Source of the DNA: Capitulum mitella
Lineage: Eukaryota; Arthropoda; Thecostraca; Pollicipedomorpha; Pollicipedidae
Direction: 5' to 3'
DNA: 64,000 nt
NCBI GenBank assembly: GCA_030062745.1
Contig: CP099839.1
Span: 28,953,451-29,017,450 of the forward strand
The translations under genes and the position numbers were made by a program. The notes beneath the pieces were generated by a model that saw only the letters and a list, made by a program, of their open reading frames with translations, was not told the origin of the DNA and did no database searches. How positions within the stretch are numbered: the first letter of the stretch is position 1; the number at the start of each line of letters is the position of its first letter. This document shows, piece after piece, positions 1 to 10,465 of the stretch.

Positions 1-237
1 GTGTTAGCAAATTTTCTCATTCCCTATTGGTTTCACTGAAGTGTTACTGTTTTTCTCAGCTTATCAAAACCTCCCATTCCTAACCTTTTTCAATCCTGTT
101 GGCTTCGCTGAAACATTCCAACAGTTTTAAGTTAATTTATATTATCCTGCTAAATACTGTTACTGGTTGTAGTAGCCTTTTAATAATGATGCATTAGGAT
201 GATGTAGCAACTGTGCTCCCTTGCAGTATTGACAGCT
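1..237. other. Unannotated left edge
   Basis: AT-rich sequence with no coding frame, RNA gene or repeat boundary that I can support. It ends at the TTAA that opens the first 1.2-kb mobile element. Confidence 0.5.
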
Positions 238-1452
238 TTAACTCCATTCCCGGCAGGGGGGGGCTGAATCCTCCCCCCCTCAGGTTTTTTACTTGTCAAT
301 TCCAGGCTTTTTAACGCAGCCTCACGAAACTTGGTGACTTTTCCTAGCTATTCTTCTTACGTGCTGTGACAAAATTTCACAATTCTATTTTGCTCAGGAG
401 CGGAGCCAGGCAACGTTTTTGGGAGGCACCTCAGGCCATTTTTGGCCATGTTGAGGGTAAAAGGAAAATGTCTGCCAAAAACAGAGTTTTTAAGATAGAA
501 CTTAAAGCCTTATATGGATGTATAGCTAAATAGTTGGGCAATATGCACACAAAATTTTGTTTATTGGAGGTCACTACAAGGTCAGGTCAAGGTCAAAAGG
601 CAAAATTTGTTTTTTTGCAATAATTTTGGTTCTGTTTTTTCCAATGCCATACCCGGAATATATATGACGTAGAAGGGTGCCCTCTACTTGTGTACCAAGT
701 TTCAGCTTGATATCAGGTCGGGTCACGGAGCTATGACCTAAAATGTCAATGTGCATACCCTATATCGCAATAGCTGTAAAATGAAATTTTTGAAATAGAG
801 TGAATTCAAATGATTGAAAACGTTCACAGATAATATTAAATGCACACGAGATCATTCCTAGTGACCCCAAGGTCACTGGAGGTCATTTAAGGTCAAAGGT
901 CACAAGTTGATCTGAAGAACGTGTGACCACGACAGTTCCCCCTTTTTCATGTCCCTGGCACTGCCTATGCTAACATTATAAAAAACATTGTAATGCCATT
1001 TGTACTTATTTAGCATAACATGACTAGCAGGAGCCAAAAAAGTGTTTCTACCTTTTTTGTTTATTCAGTTGTTGGAAAACTGTTCCTTGTATTTTTGAAA
1101 CCCTGTGAACGCCCATGAATTTTCTAAAAATTTCAGATGTGTGTACCAATGGTAAAAGCCCTATCCATAATCTCTCCATTCATGCCAGTTTCATTCAAAT
1201 CGGTCGATAAACAACGGAGTTATAAGAGATCCAAAAGTACCTCCCATTTTGACATTTTTGCCCCCTGTATCCCTAAATTTCGAAATTTTGAAAGTTTCTT
1301 TTCATAAAAATGTAGTTCACGTCACGGCAAATCGATTGCCATTTGTTGTGATGGAATCGGACGAGTAGTTCTCGAGATCTCGGGGGGGGACCGAATCCGC
1401 CCCCCCTGCCGGGAATCGATCATACCGTCTAGCCCTCCGGGAATAGGGTTAA
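238..1452 (+). mobile_element. piggyBac-like non-autonomous element, family 1, copy A
   Basis: The 1215-bp element is bounded by TTAA at both ends (238-241, 1449-1452). Its right end reads, on the minus strand, TTAACCCTATTCCCGG; the left end is a slightly decayed version, TTAACTCCATTCCCGG. TTAA duplications with CCC-starting inverted ends are the signature of the piggyBac superfamily. Just inside each end is a G-run/C-run palindrome of seven or so bases. The interior is dense in AGGTCA/TGACCT words, for example at 568-600 and 870-905. No transposase frame is visible, so it is non-autonomous. A reverse-complement copy lies at 39479-40687. Superfamily assignment rests on the ends only. Confidence 0.75.
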
Positions 1453-2328
1453 TGGATGGGGCAGGAGGTTGGAAGGGAAAGCTGTCTTACCTCCATCATC
1501 ATTATCGTCATCATTCATCATCATTCATCATTCATTATCAACTATTTGGTACAATGATTGAACACTTCATGTACTCAGGAAAATCATTAATCCATTATTA
1601 TATGATCCCTCTTATTGCCTTAGCTGCTGAACAGTTGTTTATTTATGATGTTTGATGGTTGGTTCTCCATGATGAATGCATCATGCTAAAAATGTAATGA
1701 AATGGGCCAGCTTCAGTAAGTAAATGATCAACCTGGTCCATACCTGACAGTTCACTATATCCAGGAAAGTTGGAAATATGGCAAGGCAAGTAATAAAAGC
1801 AGTGATGACTGGATTCAGTGAGAGAGGTAGTAAATTTGATGTGGTCTGAGCAAAATTGGTGAGACAAAGAATTACTCCTTATTCTTTAATTCAGGATATT
1901 TGTATTGAAGATATTTGTACCAAGATTTTTATTTGCATTTGGAAAGTAGATGCTAAATTTTTACATAGTGTGATTTTCCATTGAGATTATTTTCAATGTT
2001 TAGTCTGCAATTTAATTTTGCAGATTAAATTTGAAGTGGAAGTTTCTCCTGCCATAACAAAAATTGTTTATTTCCATAATCATGCCAAAAGCTGGGGAAT
2101 GAATCAAGTCCTTTTTACTTTATTAAATTATTTTTGGGGTGTTGCATTGTGTTGTGTTGTGTTCTTCATGTGTCATGTCCTTGTTCATGGCAGAAACCTT
2201 AATGATTCTATTTGATTTCATGACTGGTACATGCATTATGCATTGTTAAAAGTGCATATGCTGCATACATGGTTCAGGTTATGTATGAATGGTGAGGGTA
2301 GGCTTAATAGCTTTGTTATATTTTGCAG
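1453..2328. other. Upstream flank of tafazzin
   Basis: No coding frame is supported. A short CATCAT-type simple repeat lies near 1495-1535. The end of this interval (about 2311-2328) is a pyrimidine-rich tract ending in ttttgcag, which looks like a 3' splice site. The promoter and an untranslated first exon of tafazzin are therefore probably here or further left. Confidence 0.4.
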
Positions 2329-2359
2329 GTGAAATACATTGAAACTGGCTATTTGGGGC

Positions 2360-5300
2360 ATGCCTTCTCCAGAAGCTATTCCAGCATGGCCATTTACTGT
2401 CATAAAAACACACCCAAGGCTATGGAAACTGAGGAAGGCCTTAGTAGTACCACCAGTTGGGGCTTTATCCAAAATTTTCCTTGGTGGGTATTTCTGGTTT
2501 TGTTTGACCATGACCATTTATCATTTGCTTGTTTAAAACACTACTCCTTTTCCAAGATTATGCTAATGTTTGCATAGCAGCATGACATACTTTAATGATT
2601 GGTCATCTTTTCTGAAAGTTAATTCACTAGCATGTTTTTTTCTGGTTGCCTGGTGTTGGAGGAGGAGGCTTCATGCATTCTTCAGCTTCCAGGTCTTTTG
2701 CCACACCAAGACAAAAATATCATTGCAAGACTGGATATTTCACTGTGTGTGGCATGATCAAGGATCAGAATTGATATCCACTGGATTGCTTTTTGTTTAC
2801 AATTTTATTTTGATTTGGAAATTTACATACAATTATATTCATGCATTCTAGTGTAACATCATATAGTTGATTATCTATGGCTCATGAAAAGGAGTGATGT
2901 TTGTATAATCATGTCATTTATTAATGGACCTGGTTTCAGAATATCTAAGTCATACAAAAGTGTACAACAGAGAGACTCTGCTGAATGCTGTGGGTCATCG
3001 GAGACCTGGCCATGGCCTTGTGACAGTCAGCAACCACCACTCATGTATGGATGACCCGATCCTGAATGGTGAGGCATGTGTGGAGAGACTTGTATCACTT
3101 GTGTATAATCACAACAAATAGATCTGTCCAGATGGCTGGCAAAAAACAAAAATTGACAAGATAATAGTTAAAGGAGTTATTCTTGATATGATGCACCTGC
3201 AAAATGTTTTTATCACAATGTATGACAGTACTGTGTGTTAAGTCCATGTTTGTGTGTATTTTCAAGCTATGTGAACCTTCTTAAACGTCATGCCATGATT
3301 ACAATTTTTGGACAGTTTATGAATGATCTCGTTTGGAATTGTGGCATGTGGTGCCATTTTTCATGAAGATGAGTTACTTCTATGCATTTAAATCATATTT
3401 GTCAGAAATCATGAAATTTACATCTTTTCTGCCTAGTGTCTACACTTAGCACACAGACTTAATTGTTTTATTTTCATTAGTTCATTACTTTTAAGTTGAA
3501 TGCTAGTGGGACAGACAGACTTGGTGAATTTTATGTCAGTTGCAGTTGGAAAGAGATATTTTGCTTGTCATCAGTTATCCAAAATGCCCATTCAGTTTTC
3601 CTGTACTGCTTTAAGGCTGATTACCAACACCATTGAATAGTGCCTGCCTTGACAGGGATGCTCAACTGGACGCACCTGATAAACCCTGACGTGATGCGGT
3701 GGTCGCCGGCCGCTCACGACATCTGCTTCACACATCCCCTCCATGGCTGGTTCTTCTCATCTGGAAAGTGCGTGCCCATCGTGCGAGGTGAAGGTGTCTT
3801 CCAGGTATGGCCCCCCGGCGAACGGTCACATGGACGGTACTTTGAATGGACAGCTGGTGGTGTGAGAGCTCTGCGGAACACAGCAGCACACACGGAGGAG
3901 AATAGAGTGCTTCTGTGCCCACTTGTTAACCCTGAGGCCAGGCTTTGCTGTACATAATTGTCACAGGAAAACGGACGTCTTTTTTACGAGGCGCCCGAAA
4001 CGCTTTGTGGCATCGACATCGTGATTCTGTGTACGTCCCGTAATCCATTGGCATGGCCTGATTATGTGCCATTGGACTCACTGTTCTGTCCATCCATCCT
4101 TGTTTGCTTAGTACACTGTCGTAATCGTCACTTCGGATGCTCTAGAATTCCTCCATCGCAATTGCTGGTGCTGTGTTTGGTGCGACTGATTCAGTGATGT
4201 CGGGCAATGCGTCTGCCAGCCGTCCCCGATTGCGAAAGAAATCTGAATCGAGGAAATAACTGGAAAGCTGGACGAAATTACGTGAAGCACACATGGTGGA
4301 TGGAGCCCAGCCTCCCTGACAAGAATTCGACGACTTTTGGCGTTTGGTCAAACTCGTTGCTGGGATGATTGGACTGTTTGCCAGAATGAAATTATTCCGG
4401 CTGATTACAAGAAGTAGGTGTTCGAATGCGCTAGGTCTGCGCGAGTCTCCTGTGGCACGGTGTTCATTGACGGGGTGCTGAAACACGTTTGGTCTTGACC
4501 CATTGCCCACATGGGGGTGATCGGCGGAAGCCCTCATCCGTTTTTTTTTTGCTCGCCACTTCCAGGGTTTTTGAAGCAGTTTCACGGGACTTGGCTGCTT
4601 TTCCCATCTGTGCTTCCTACATATTATATCAAGTTTTTTTTTATTTCGTTTTGACAGGGGTTGGGCCAGGCCATGTTTTTGGGAAGCATCTCAGGTCATT
4701 TGTGGCACTGTTGAAGGCGAAAAAATGGCTCCCAAAGGTTGAGTTTTAAAGAAAGAATGTAAAGCTTTATATGAGTGTAGAGGTTAAAGACTGAGCAGAC
4801 ACGTATTTCTTGTTGATCTTAGGTCACTTCTTCAGTGTAGGTCAAGATCAGAAGTAGAAAAAATGGTTGTATGCAAATATTTTTGGTGCTTGTTTTTAAA
4901 ATGCGAAATTCGGAACGCATTTGACTGAGTACATACGTTGCTGTCTCCCTGTGTGTTAAGTTTCAGGTCTATGTTAGGTCACGAAGCTATGACCTGAAAT
5001 GTCCGCTCGCATACCCCATATCACGGCGGCCATAAGCAGAACTTTTAGAAATATAGTCAATTCAAATGACTGGAAACGTTCTCAAATGCTATGAAGTAAA
5101 CTCAAGGTCATTCCATGTGGCTGAGCGCATTTGAGGTCATTTAAGGTAAAAGTGGTAGGTTAACCTGATGAACATGCGACCATGGCAGTACCCCTTTTTC
5201 ATGTCCCTGGCGCCGCCCATGCCAACATTATGTAAACATTGTAATACGATTTCTTGTTCTTGAGTAGAGCATGACTAGGAAAAGTTCAAAAAAAAAATTT

Positions 5301-5908
5301 AACTTTGATTTTCATTCAATCTAAAACAAACTGTTCTTCCATTTTGCACGCCGTGTGAACACCGATGCATTTTCTCCAAATTCCAAAAGTATGGGGCAAT
5401 GTGAAAAGTCCAGTCAGTTAGCTCTCGGTTCATGCCAGTGGCACCAAAATCCGTCCTTAAACAGCGGAGTTTAACATGTTAAAAAATGCCCCCTTTCTGA
5501 TGGTTTGTCCCCGCCCTATATGCACCCCTTCCAAGATTTTCGGAATTCCAACTTTCAGACTATAAAGTCTTCACTGTGTTCTTTTTGCAACATTGTGTAT
5601 GCATCCTGAGTCCAAATTTCCGAAACGATTTGGAGTGGAACTTTGCTGTTTTTTTTTTCGCTTACAGTATTCAGAAGCGTAGCCAGGATTTTCGTGAGCA
5701 GTACAGGGTCATTGCCAAAGGTGTCGATTTATATTGTTTTGGGGTGGCCGTGACCCCCCCCCCATGTGGATGTCGGCCCGCCCAAAGCGGATTTCGCCAC
5801 ATCCCAATGTTTCCCGCCAATTTTGACAAGGGATTTGCCAATGGCGAATTCTGTCAATTTTGCCAATTTCACTATTATTTGACAAGGCCAGTAACAGCGA
5901 ACTTAGTA

Positions 5909-5973
<65 letters not shown>

Positions 5974-7103
5974 TTCTGATACATTCATACGAAAAATTGT
6001 CGGTCAAAATCCAGTGGGCTAGATCCGTTGAGAAACCCAAATGTGAAGGGAGGTTTGGTCGTTGAGCCCTGGCTTGATCCCCTCCCCTCAAAAAGAAAAT
6101 CATTTGCACAAAATGACACCCCTGGTCAAGACCAAAAGCCGAGGCTTGATACTCCTCTTACCCTTTTATTGCTAACATGAGGAAATTCTGTTATCAAAGA
6201 GCACACCTACGTATTTTGAAAAAGTGCGGTTCCTTTTTATTTTGGAATATCTTTGTGTTTGGAATCTTTGGTCATTATGAGGGAGGAGGGAGGGAAATTG
6301 CCCGTTCAGACCCCCAGGCTACGCTGCTGATGGTATTTATGCATTTTAAACACTGACGTGCTATATCGGCCAGGAATTCGTGCATATAGCAAACTCGTAG
6401 CAAATCAGTGACATCTGTTCATTACAGTCAAGGCTTGGAGATTTCCGTTCACTATTTGGGGCATATGGATAGGTTTTCAGATCGTCTATTGCCAGGTATT
6501 GTGGTACGCCTAATATTAAAATGTCTTAGAAGCCGGTAGTCTAGAAACTGTAACTCCCGACGCCAGGAAGTCCAGCCATGCTTAAGAAATGTGCGAGTAT
6601 ATATTGGCTCACAGTCCTTTTGCGTTCCGTCTGTTTTTCTTGCTGGTACCGACGTCTCGTATCCGTTTGCTGATGGACGTGATCTTGACCTGATGCAGAG
6701 AGCGATGACGTTCCTTTTGGAGCGTCTCCGGCTGGGCGACTGGGTGCACATCTTTCCGGAGGGCCGCGTCAACGAACACCACGAGCGGCTGCGTCTCAAG
6801 TGGGGCGTCGGCCGGCTGGTGTACGAGTCGCCGGCCTGCCCGACCGTGCTGCCGTTCTTCCACCTGGGCATGGACGCGGCGCTGCCGAACCGGCGCCCGT
6901 ACGTGCCGCGGCCCGGCCAGCTCATCACGGTGCTGGTGGGCCGGCCGCTGGAGCTGACGGCCGAGCTGGCCGCACTGCGCCGCCGGCGCGCCACCAGCCG
7001 CGAGGCGCGCCGCGCCGTCACCGCGCGCGTCCAGGACGAGCTGGAGCGGCTGCGCGAGCGAGCCGAGCGTCTGCACGCCGCCCGGCTGTCAGCGGCCAGC
7101 TGA
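2360..7103 (+). CDS. TAFAZZIN: Tafazzin, cardiolipin transacylase (complete, four coding exons)
   Basis: Tafazzin is the mitochondrial phospholipid-lysophospholipid transacylase that remodels cardiolipin. Coding exons are 2360-2483, 2940-3068, 3656-3804 and 6699-7103; junction phases 1, 1, 0 fit and total 269 codons with TGA. An in-frame TGA precedes the ATG in the same exon, which fixes the start at 2360. The HX4D acyltransferase motif lies in NHHSCMDDP (H75, D80) and the second block is FPEGRVN (153-159). RWSPAAHDICFT and the GKCVPIVRG stretch match fly and human tafazzin. The predicted 268 aa is close to the human short isoform (262); the sequence of human exon 5 is absent. Intron 3 (2.9 kb) holds transposon and (TA)n sequence. 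The last exon is extremely GC-rich. Family assignment is secure; exon edges are inferred from GT-AG and phase. Confidence 0.95.
4480..5650 (+). mobile_element. Decayed copy of family 1 TTAA element inside tafazzin intron 3
   Basis: The stretch follows the interior of the 238-1452 element in the same order: poly-T then a cacttccagggttttt block, the glycine-rich 'gggaagcatctcagg' block near 4680, the TGACCT-rich middle near 4800-5000 and 5060-5150, and the 'catgtccctggcgccgcc' block near 5200. Both TTAA termini and the G-run hairpins are lost or too mutated to recognise. It is clearly older than copies A and B. Confidence 0.65.
5914..5970. repeat. (TA)n microsatellite
   Basis: Uninterrupted TA dinucleotides over about 57 bp in tafazzin intron 3. 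The long Ile-Tyr frames read from it on both strands are artefacts. Confidence 0.97.
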
Positions 7104-7504
7104 CCGGACACCAGGCTAGCGACTGTCCCGCTGTCGGCCGGCCGGCAGTCTGGCGTCAGACTGCTGTCGGCGGCCAGCTGACTGGCCGCCCCAATCCGGC
7201 TGACACTGCGTGTGTCAGTCTAGTGTCAATGGTTGGCAGTCAGCTGACTGGCCGCCCCAATCCGGCTGACTCTGCGTCTGTCAGTCTAGTGTCAATGGTT
7301 GGCAGTCGGCTAACTGGCCGCCCCAATCCGGCTGACACTGCGTCTGTCAGTCTAGTGTCAATGGCCGGCGATCAGCGGACCGTCCGCCCCAGCCCGGCTG
7401 ACAATGCGTCTGTCACTCTGATGTCAGTGGTCGGCGGTCAGCTGACAGGCCGCCCCAGTCTGGCTGACAGTGTATATCTTTAGTGTCAGTGATCGGTGGT
7501 CAAC
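7097..7504 (+). repeat. 66-bp minisatellite starting at the tafazzin stop codon
   Basis: Units of 66 bp begin at 7175, 7241, 7307, 7373 and 7439, each opening with a variant of cagctgactggccgcc; a degenerate first unit begins at 7097 and contains the tafazzin TGA stop. The last unit has a 4-bp deletion. Because 66 is divisible by three, one frame stays open through the array, but it is out of frame with tafazzin. I read the array as 3' UTR sequence amplified from the end of the coding region. Confidence 0.9.
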
Positions 7505-8343
7505 TGACTCGACGTGCCGCGGCGCAGGGCCCGTAAAGTGCAATGCTCGAAACACGTCAGGAAATCAGACATCTTCCGTCTATACCATAGCAGATTTATG
7601 GGCATGTGTATGTATTCTGTCCGAATCAGTTGTTAAATGTGTCCTTGTGTGTCATCGTGTCCTTGAACACGTTTTGATTCTAATGGGAAACATGGTCATT
7701 GTAAATCGGTTTTGGAAAAGTCGTGATAATTGGGCCACTGTTTTCCATCTTCATCAGAATAGATAAATGTATAACCATTGTCAGCGTTGGTATCAGGGAC
7801 AGAATTCTCCTTGAAATTGCCAGAAGGTTCTTTGGATTCGGATTTTTTAACACGAAAATGAGACCTGTGATGTCTTTCTACTCTCTGTTTATTTGCGGCT
7901 GCGCAGAAACTCCTGCGAGATATTGTGTTTGGTATAAAGGTATAACCATGTGCCGCATTGGTTTAACTTGAAAGCCGCCGCCATGGGCTTCAGGGTGAAG
8001 ATCGCTTACCGAGGTTGTGTCAGCCTACGTTAGAACGAATCAACGAAGAAGTGTCAGTTGTTGCCATTTGTAGGTTCCAGTATTTCAGCGTAGTAGAACG
8101 CGTAGTCCCTCCGAATTTGCATCGGATCCGGAAGGCTGTGGCATGCGGTACGTCGGGATTGAGACGAGTGTGCTGCTGCAGTTCCAGTTGCATGTGTTTT
8201 GGGTTAGAAGCTTGAATCCAGCCCTGAGTTATGGGTTTTTAAAACGGATATTCGCTAAATTTTTGGGTTGTCATCGTCATGTTTTTCTTTCTGGAACATA
8301 GTTGATTACGCGTGGGTGTTAATTGCAACGATGACTAAATAAA
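7505..8343 (+). other. Probable tafazzin 3' untranslated region
   Basis: No gene is supported here. The first canonical AATAAA after the stop is at 8338-8343 (a second cluster follows near 8434-8450), so the tafazzin transcript could end about 8.36 kb. At 7983 an ATG sits in a perfect gccgccgccATGG context but opens only a 16-codon frame. Confidence 0.35.
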
Positions 8344-8434
8344 CAGTGGTAGCTAGGGGAAATAATGATTTTTTAGATCTGGGATATTATGCGTGAGTCT
8401 CAGTTCCAACGATGGCTTTAAAGAAACTTTAAAT

Positions 8435-8618
8435 AAACAATAAACGCAACAGTAAGTTTAACTTTGTGGCGAGTTTGGCAGCGGAGCTGGGTAGTTGGGT
8501 CCTTGAGAGCACAGAGCTGCGATATCTCGCCAACGGAGTCCTTTCACCCGGTGAGCGGCATTTTGTCGAGAGCATGGTGTCTCCTGACGGGTCAAGGGCT
8601 CGTCCATACATTGAATAA
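8435..8618 (+). other. Unassigned protein-like frame ending on a polyadenylation signal
   Basis: One frame is open from about 8435 to a TAA at 8616-8618 and reads as a mixed, protein-like sequence with segments such as LAAELGSWVLESTELRYLA and VESMVSPDGSRARPYIE. The stop overlaps AATAAA (8614-8619), as in some terminal exons. There is no convincing pyrimidine tract before it and no family I recognise. It may be a relic of a mobile element or chance. Confidence 0.2.
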
Positions 8619-8769
8619 AGTGCACGCAAATCTACTCTCAGGATTTTGGAACATCTTGAGGCTCGCGGCGCGTCCCGTCATGTTCGTGAAAAGAATAGCA
8701 GATTCTAATAACAACTGGATGGTTGCGACCAAAAATGTCAAACTTAGCTTCGATAAACGGACGGTCTAG

Positions 8770-10067
8770 TTTCGAAATTCATCAAGGTTTCTTTTAGACA
8801 TTCCATTCGGAAGCTTAGAGACCTGCTCGACCGAATGCCGTTGAAGCTCAATCGGATGAAAAGCACTCAGAAATTGTCGGCTCGCTGTACAGCCGGTGAT
8901 AAAATATAGGCCATGATTACTATGGTGGAGTCGGCCTGGACTCATCTGTGTTTTGCACATTCTGGGCCACTTCTCCCTGGTGTACACTCTACAAGTAATC
9001 ACATGAAAAATTTTCAGATTCTTTAGTATGCATCAGCGGGTTTCCATTTGGATTTCCCTACCCTGAGATTTCTCGAGCTGACACGAGAACAATGGAGGCG
9101 ATATTTGGGGTGGACAGTGGTCAGCGGACTCATGGTCATGGAGAAATGTATGACTTGCCACATCATTGCATATTAATCAGGGGCACTGGGACCGGGGGCA
9201 AGGGGCAGCTGTCCCCCCCCCCCGACATTGGGCAACATGTAACTTTAACGCTATGGTGTTGCATGGACAGAAGCGAGGCAAAAATGGCGTTTGCCCCTCT
9301 CCCGATCTCCACAGAGGTTCTACCGCTCCTGATACTAATGAACACGTTCAAAATCGTTTGTACTCCTACACTATGAGAAAATAATTCGGTAATTTGCCTG
9401 CTCATACTCGCGAGGTAAAACGGCGTTATGTGGCGCATCTGCTGCAAAATAACAGCAATGTCATTGCAAAATAACTACTTATTCACTGCGGTGTACGAAA
9501 CGGAGATGTTGGGCAGGCGTCAGTCTTTGAGTGGCACGTCGTAACTAGGCGGGCAAAAGAAGGGTGTGGTTTGTGGACCATGAAGCCTACTCTCTAGAGA
9601 TTTGTGTAGCCTTGCCGCTAAGTAATACCTAGTTGGACTGAAAAGGTAATTAGCATGGAGACTGAAATGCTTTACTACTCTTTTTATCTGCCAGTGATTA
9701 TTTTACTGATTTTTTAATCTACGTGACGTTTTGTGCGGTTTTGTTTTTGGATTTTTCGATTTTGGATCATTTCGATTTTATGGAACAGCTTTCAGTATGC
9801 ATGTTATTGAAAGATTTGTACAAATTCATGAGATTCTAGATCAAAGCAGTGATGAAGAGTTACCCTGCTCTTGAGAGATTTTCTGAAGTTTCATCCATTC
9901 CCTTTTGAACACTCACTCAGGAGTGCATGACACTGTATGGAAATTTTGAAGCAGGCACATAGTAGTTGTGCAAGATGGCATACTGTGGCAACTACATGCC
10001 TGAGGACAAAGGTTAGAGTTTTACTTATGTGATCTGAGGTTGATGACAACAAATTGAAAATGGGCAC
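8770..10067. other. Intergenic, no gene seen
   Basis: AT-rich intergenic sequence. About 9175-9345 belongs to a dispersed repeat also present at about 16725-16890: both have a C-run after 'cagctg', then 'gggcaacatg'/'gggtaacatg' and a Met-free GC-poor tail. No element boundaries are clear. Confidence 0.5.
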
Positions 10068-10465
10068 AGAACTGGGCAATCCTTTAGAAGCGCACGCCAT
10101 AAACCAAGCACACTGGATGACACATATACGGCGCGCGTGGCAAAAGGAGACGTCAGCTGTTGCGAGAAACAACAACATTATGCACTGGAGCCCCAGGTCG
10201 TAGATCACCTACCATTCGCTCTTGTTTTACACAGTAGGTTAGGTTAGGTTAGGTTAGGTTAAGTTAGGTTACGTTAGGTTAGGTTAGGTAAGGTAAGGTT
10301 AGGTTAGGTTAGCGAATAGTAGGTGATCCACGACCTGGAGCTCCAGTGCATAATGTTGTTGTTTCTCGCAACAGCTGACGTCTCCTTTTGCCACGCGCGC
10401 CGTATATGTGTCATCCAGTGTGCTTGGTTTATGGCGCACGCTTCTAAAGGATTACCCAGAACTGG
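10068..10465. repeat. Inverted repeat (about 150-bp arms) around a telomere-like core
   Basis: The left arm, about 10068-10219, and right arm, about 10312-10465, are reverse complements with few mismatches (for example agaactgggcaatccttt against its complement). The roughly 90-bp centre is mainly TTAGG pentamers. The whole could form a long hairpin. No coding sequence is implied; frames on both arms translate to the same peptide because of the symmetry. Confidence 0.9.
10234..10311. repeat. Interstitial (TTAGG)n telomere-type repeat
   Basis: About 15 TTAGG units, written here as AGGTT, with a few variants (TTAAG, TTACG, GGTAA). TTAGG is the ancestral arthropod telomere unit, which is the best clue in the window to the taxon. 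It is internal, not a chromosome end. Confidence 0.9.

Noticed and set aside
5903..6109. Ile-Tyr repeat proteins at TA microsatellites (also 22813-23001 and 43031-43237)
   Set aside because: Direct translation of (TA)n; no gene signals.
6452..7111. 219-codon antisense frame over the last tafazzin exon
   Set aside because: Arg/Ser-rich shadow of a GC-rich coding exon.
6800..7483. 22-residue repeat protein (PADTASVSLVSM type)
   Set aside because: The frame is out of phase with tafazzin, has no start or promoter of its own, and its first half is the tafazzin coding sequence in another frame.
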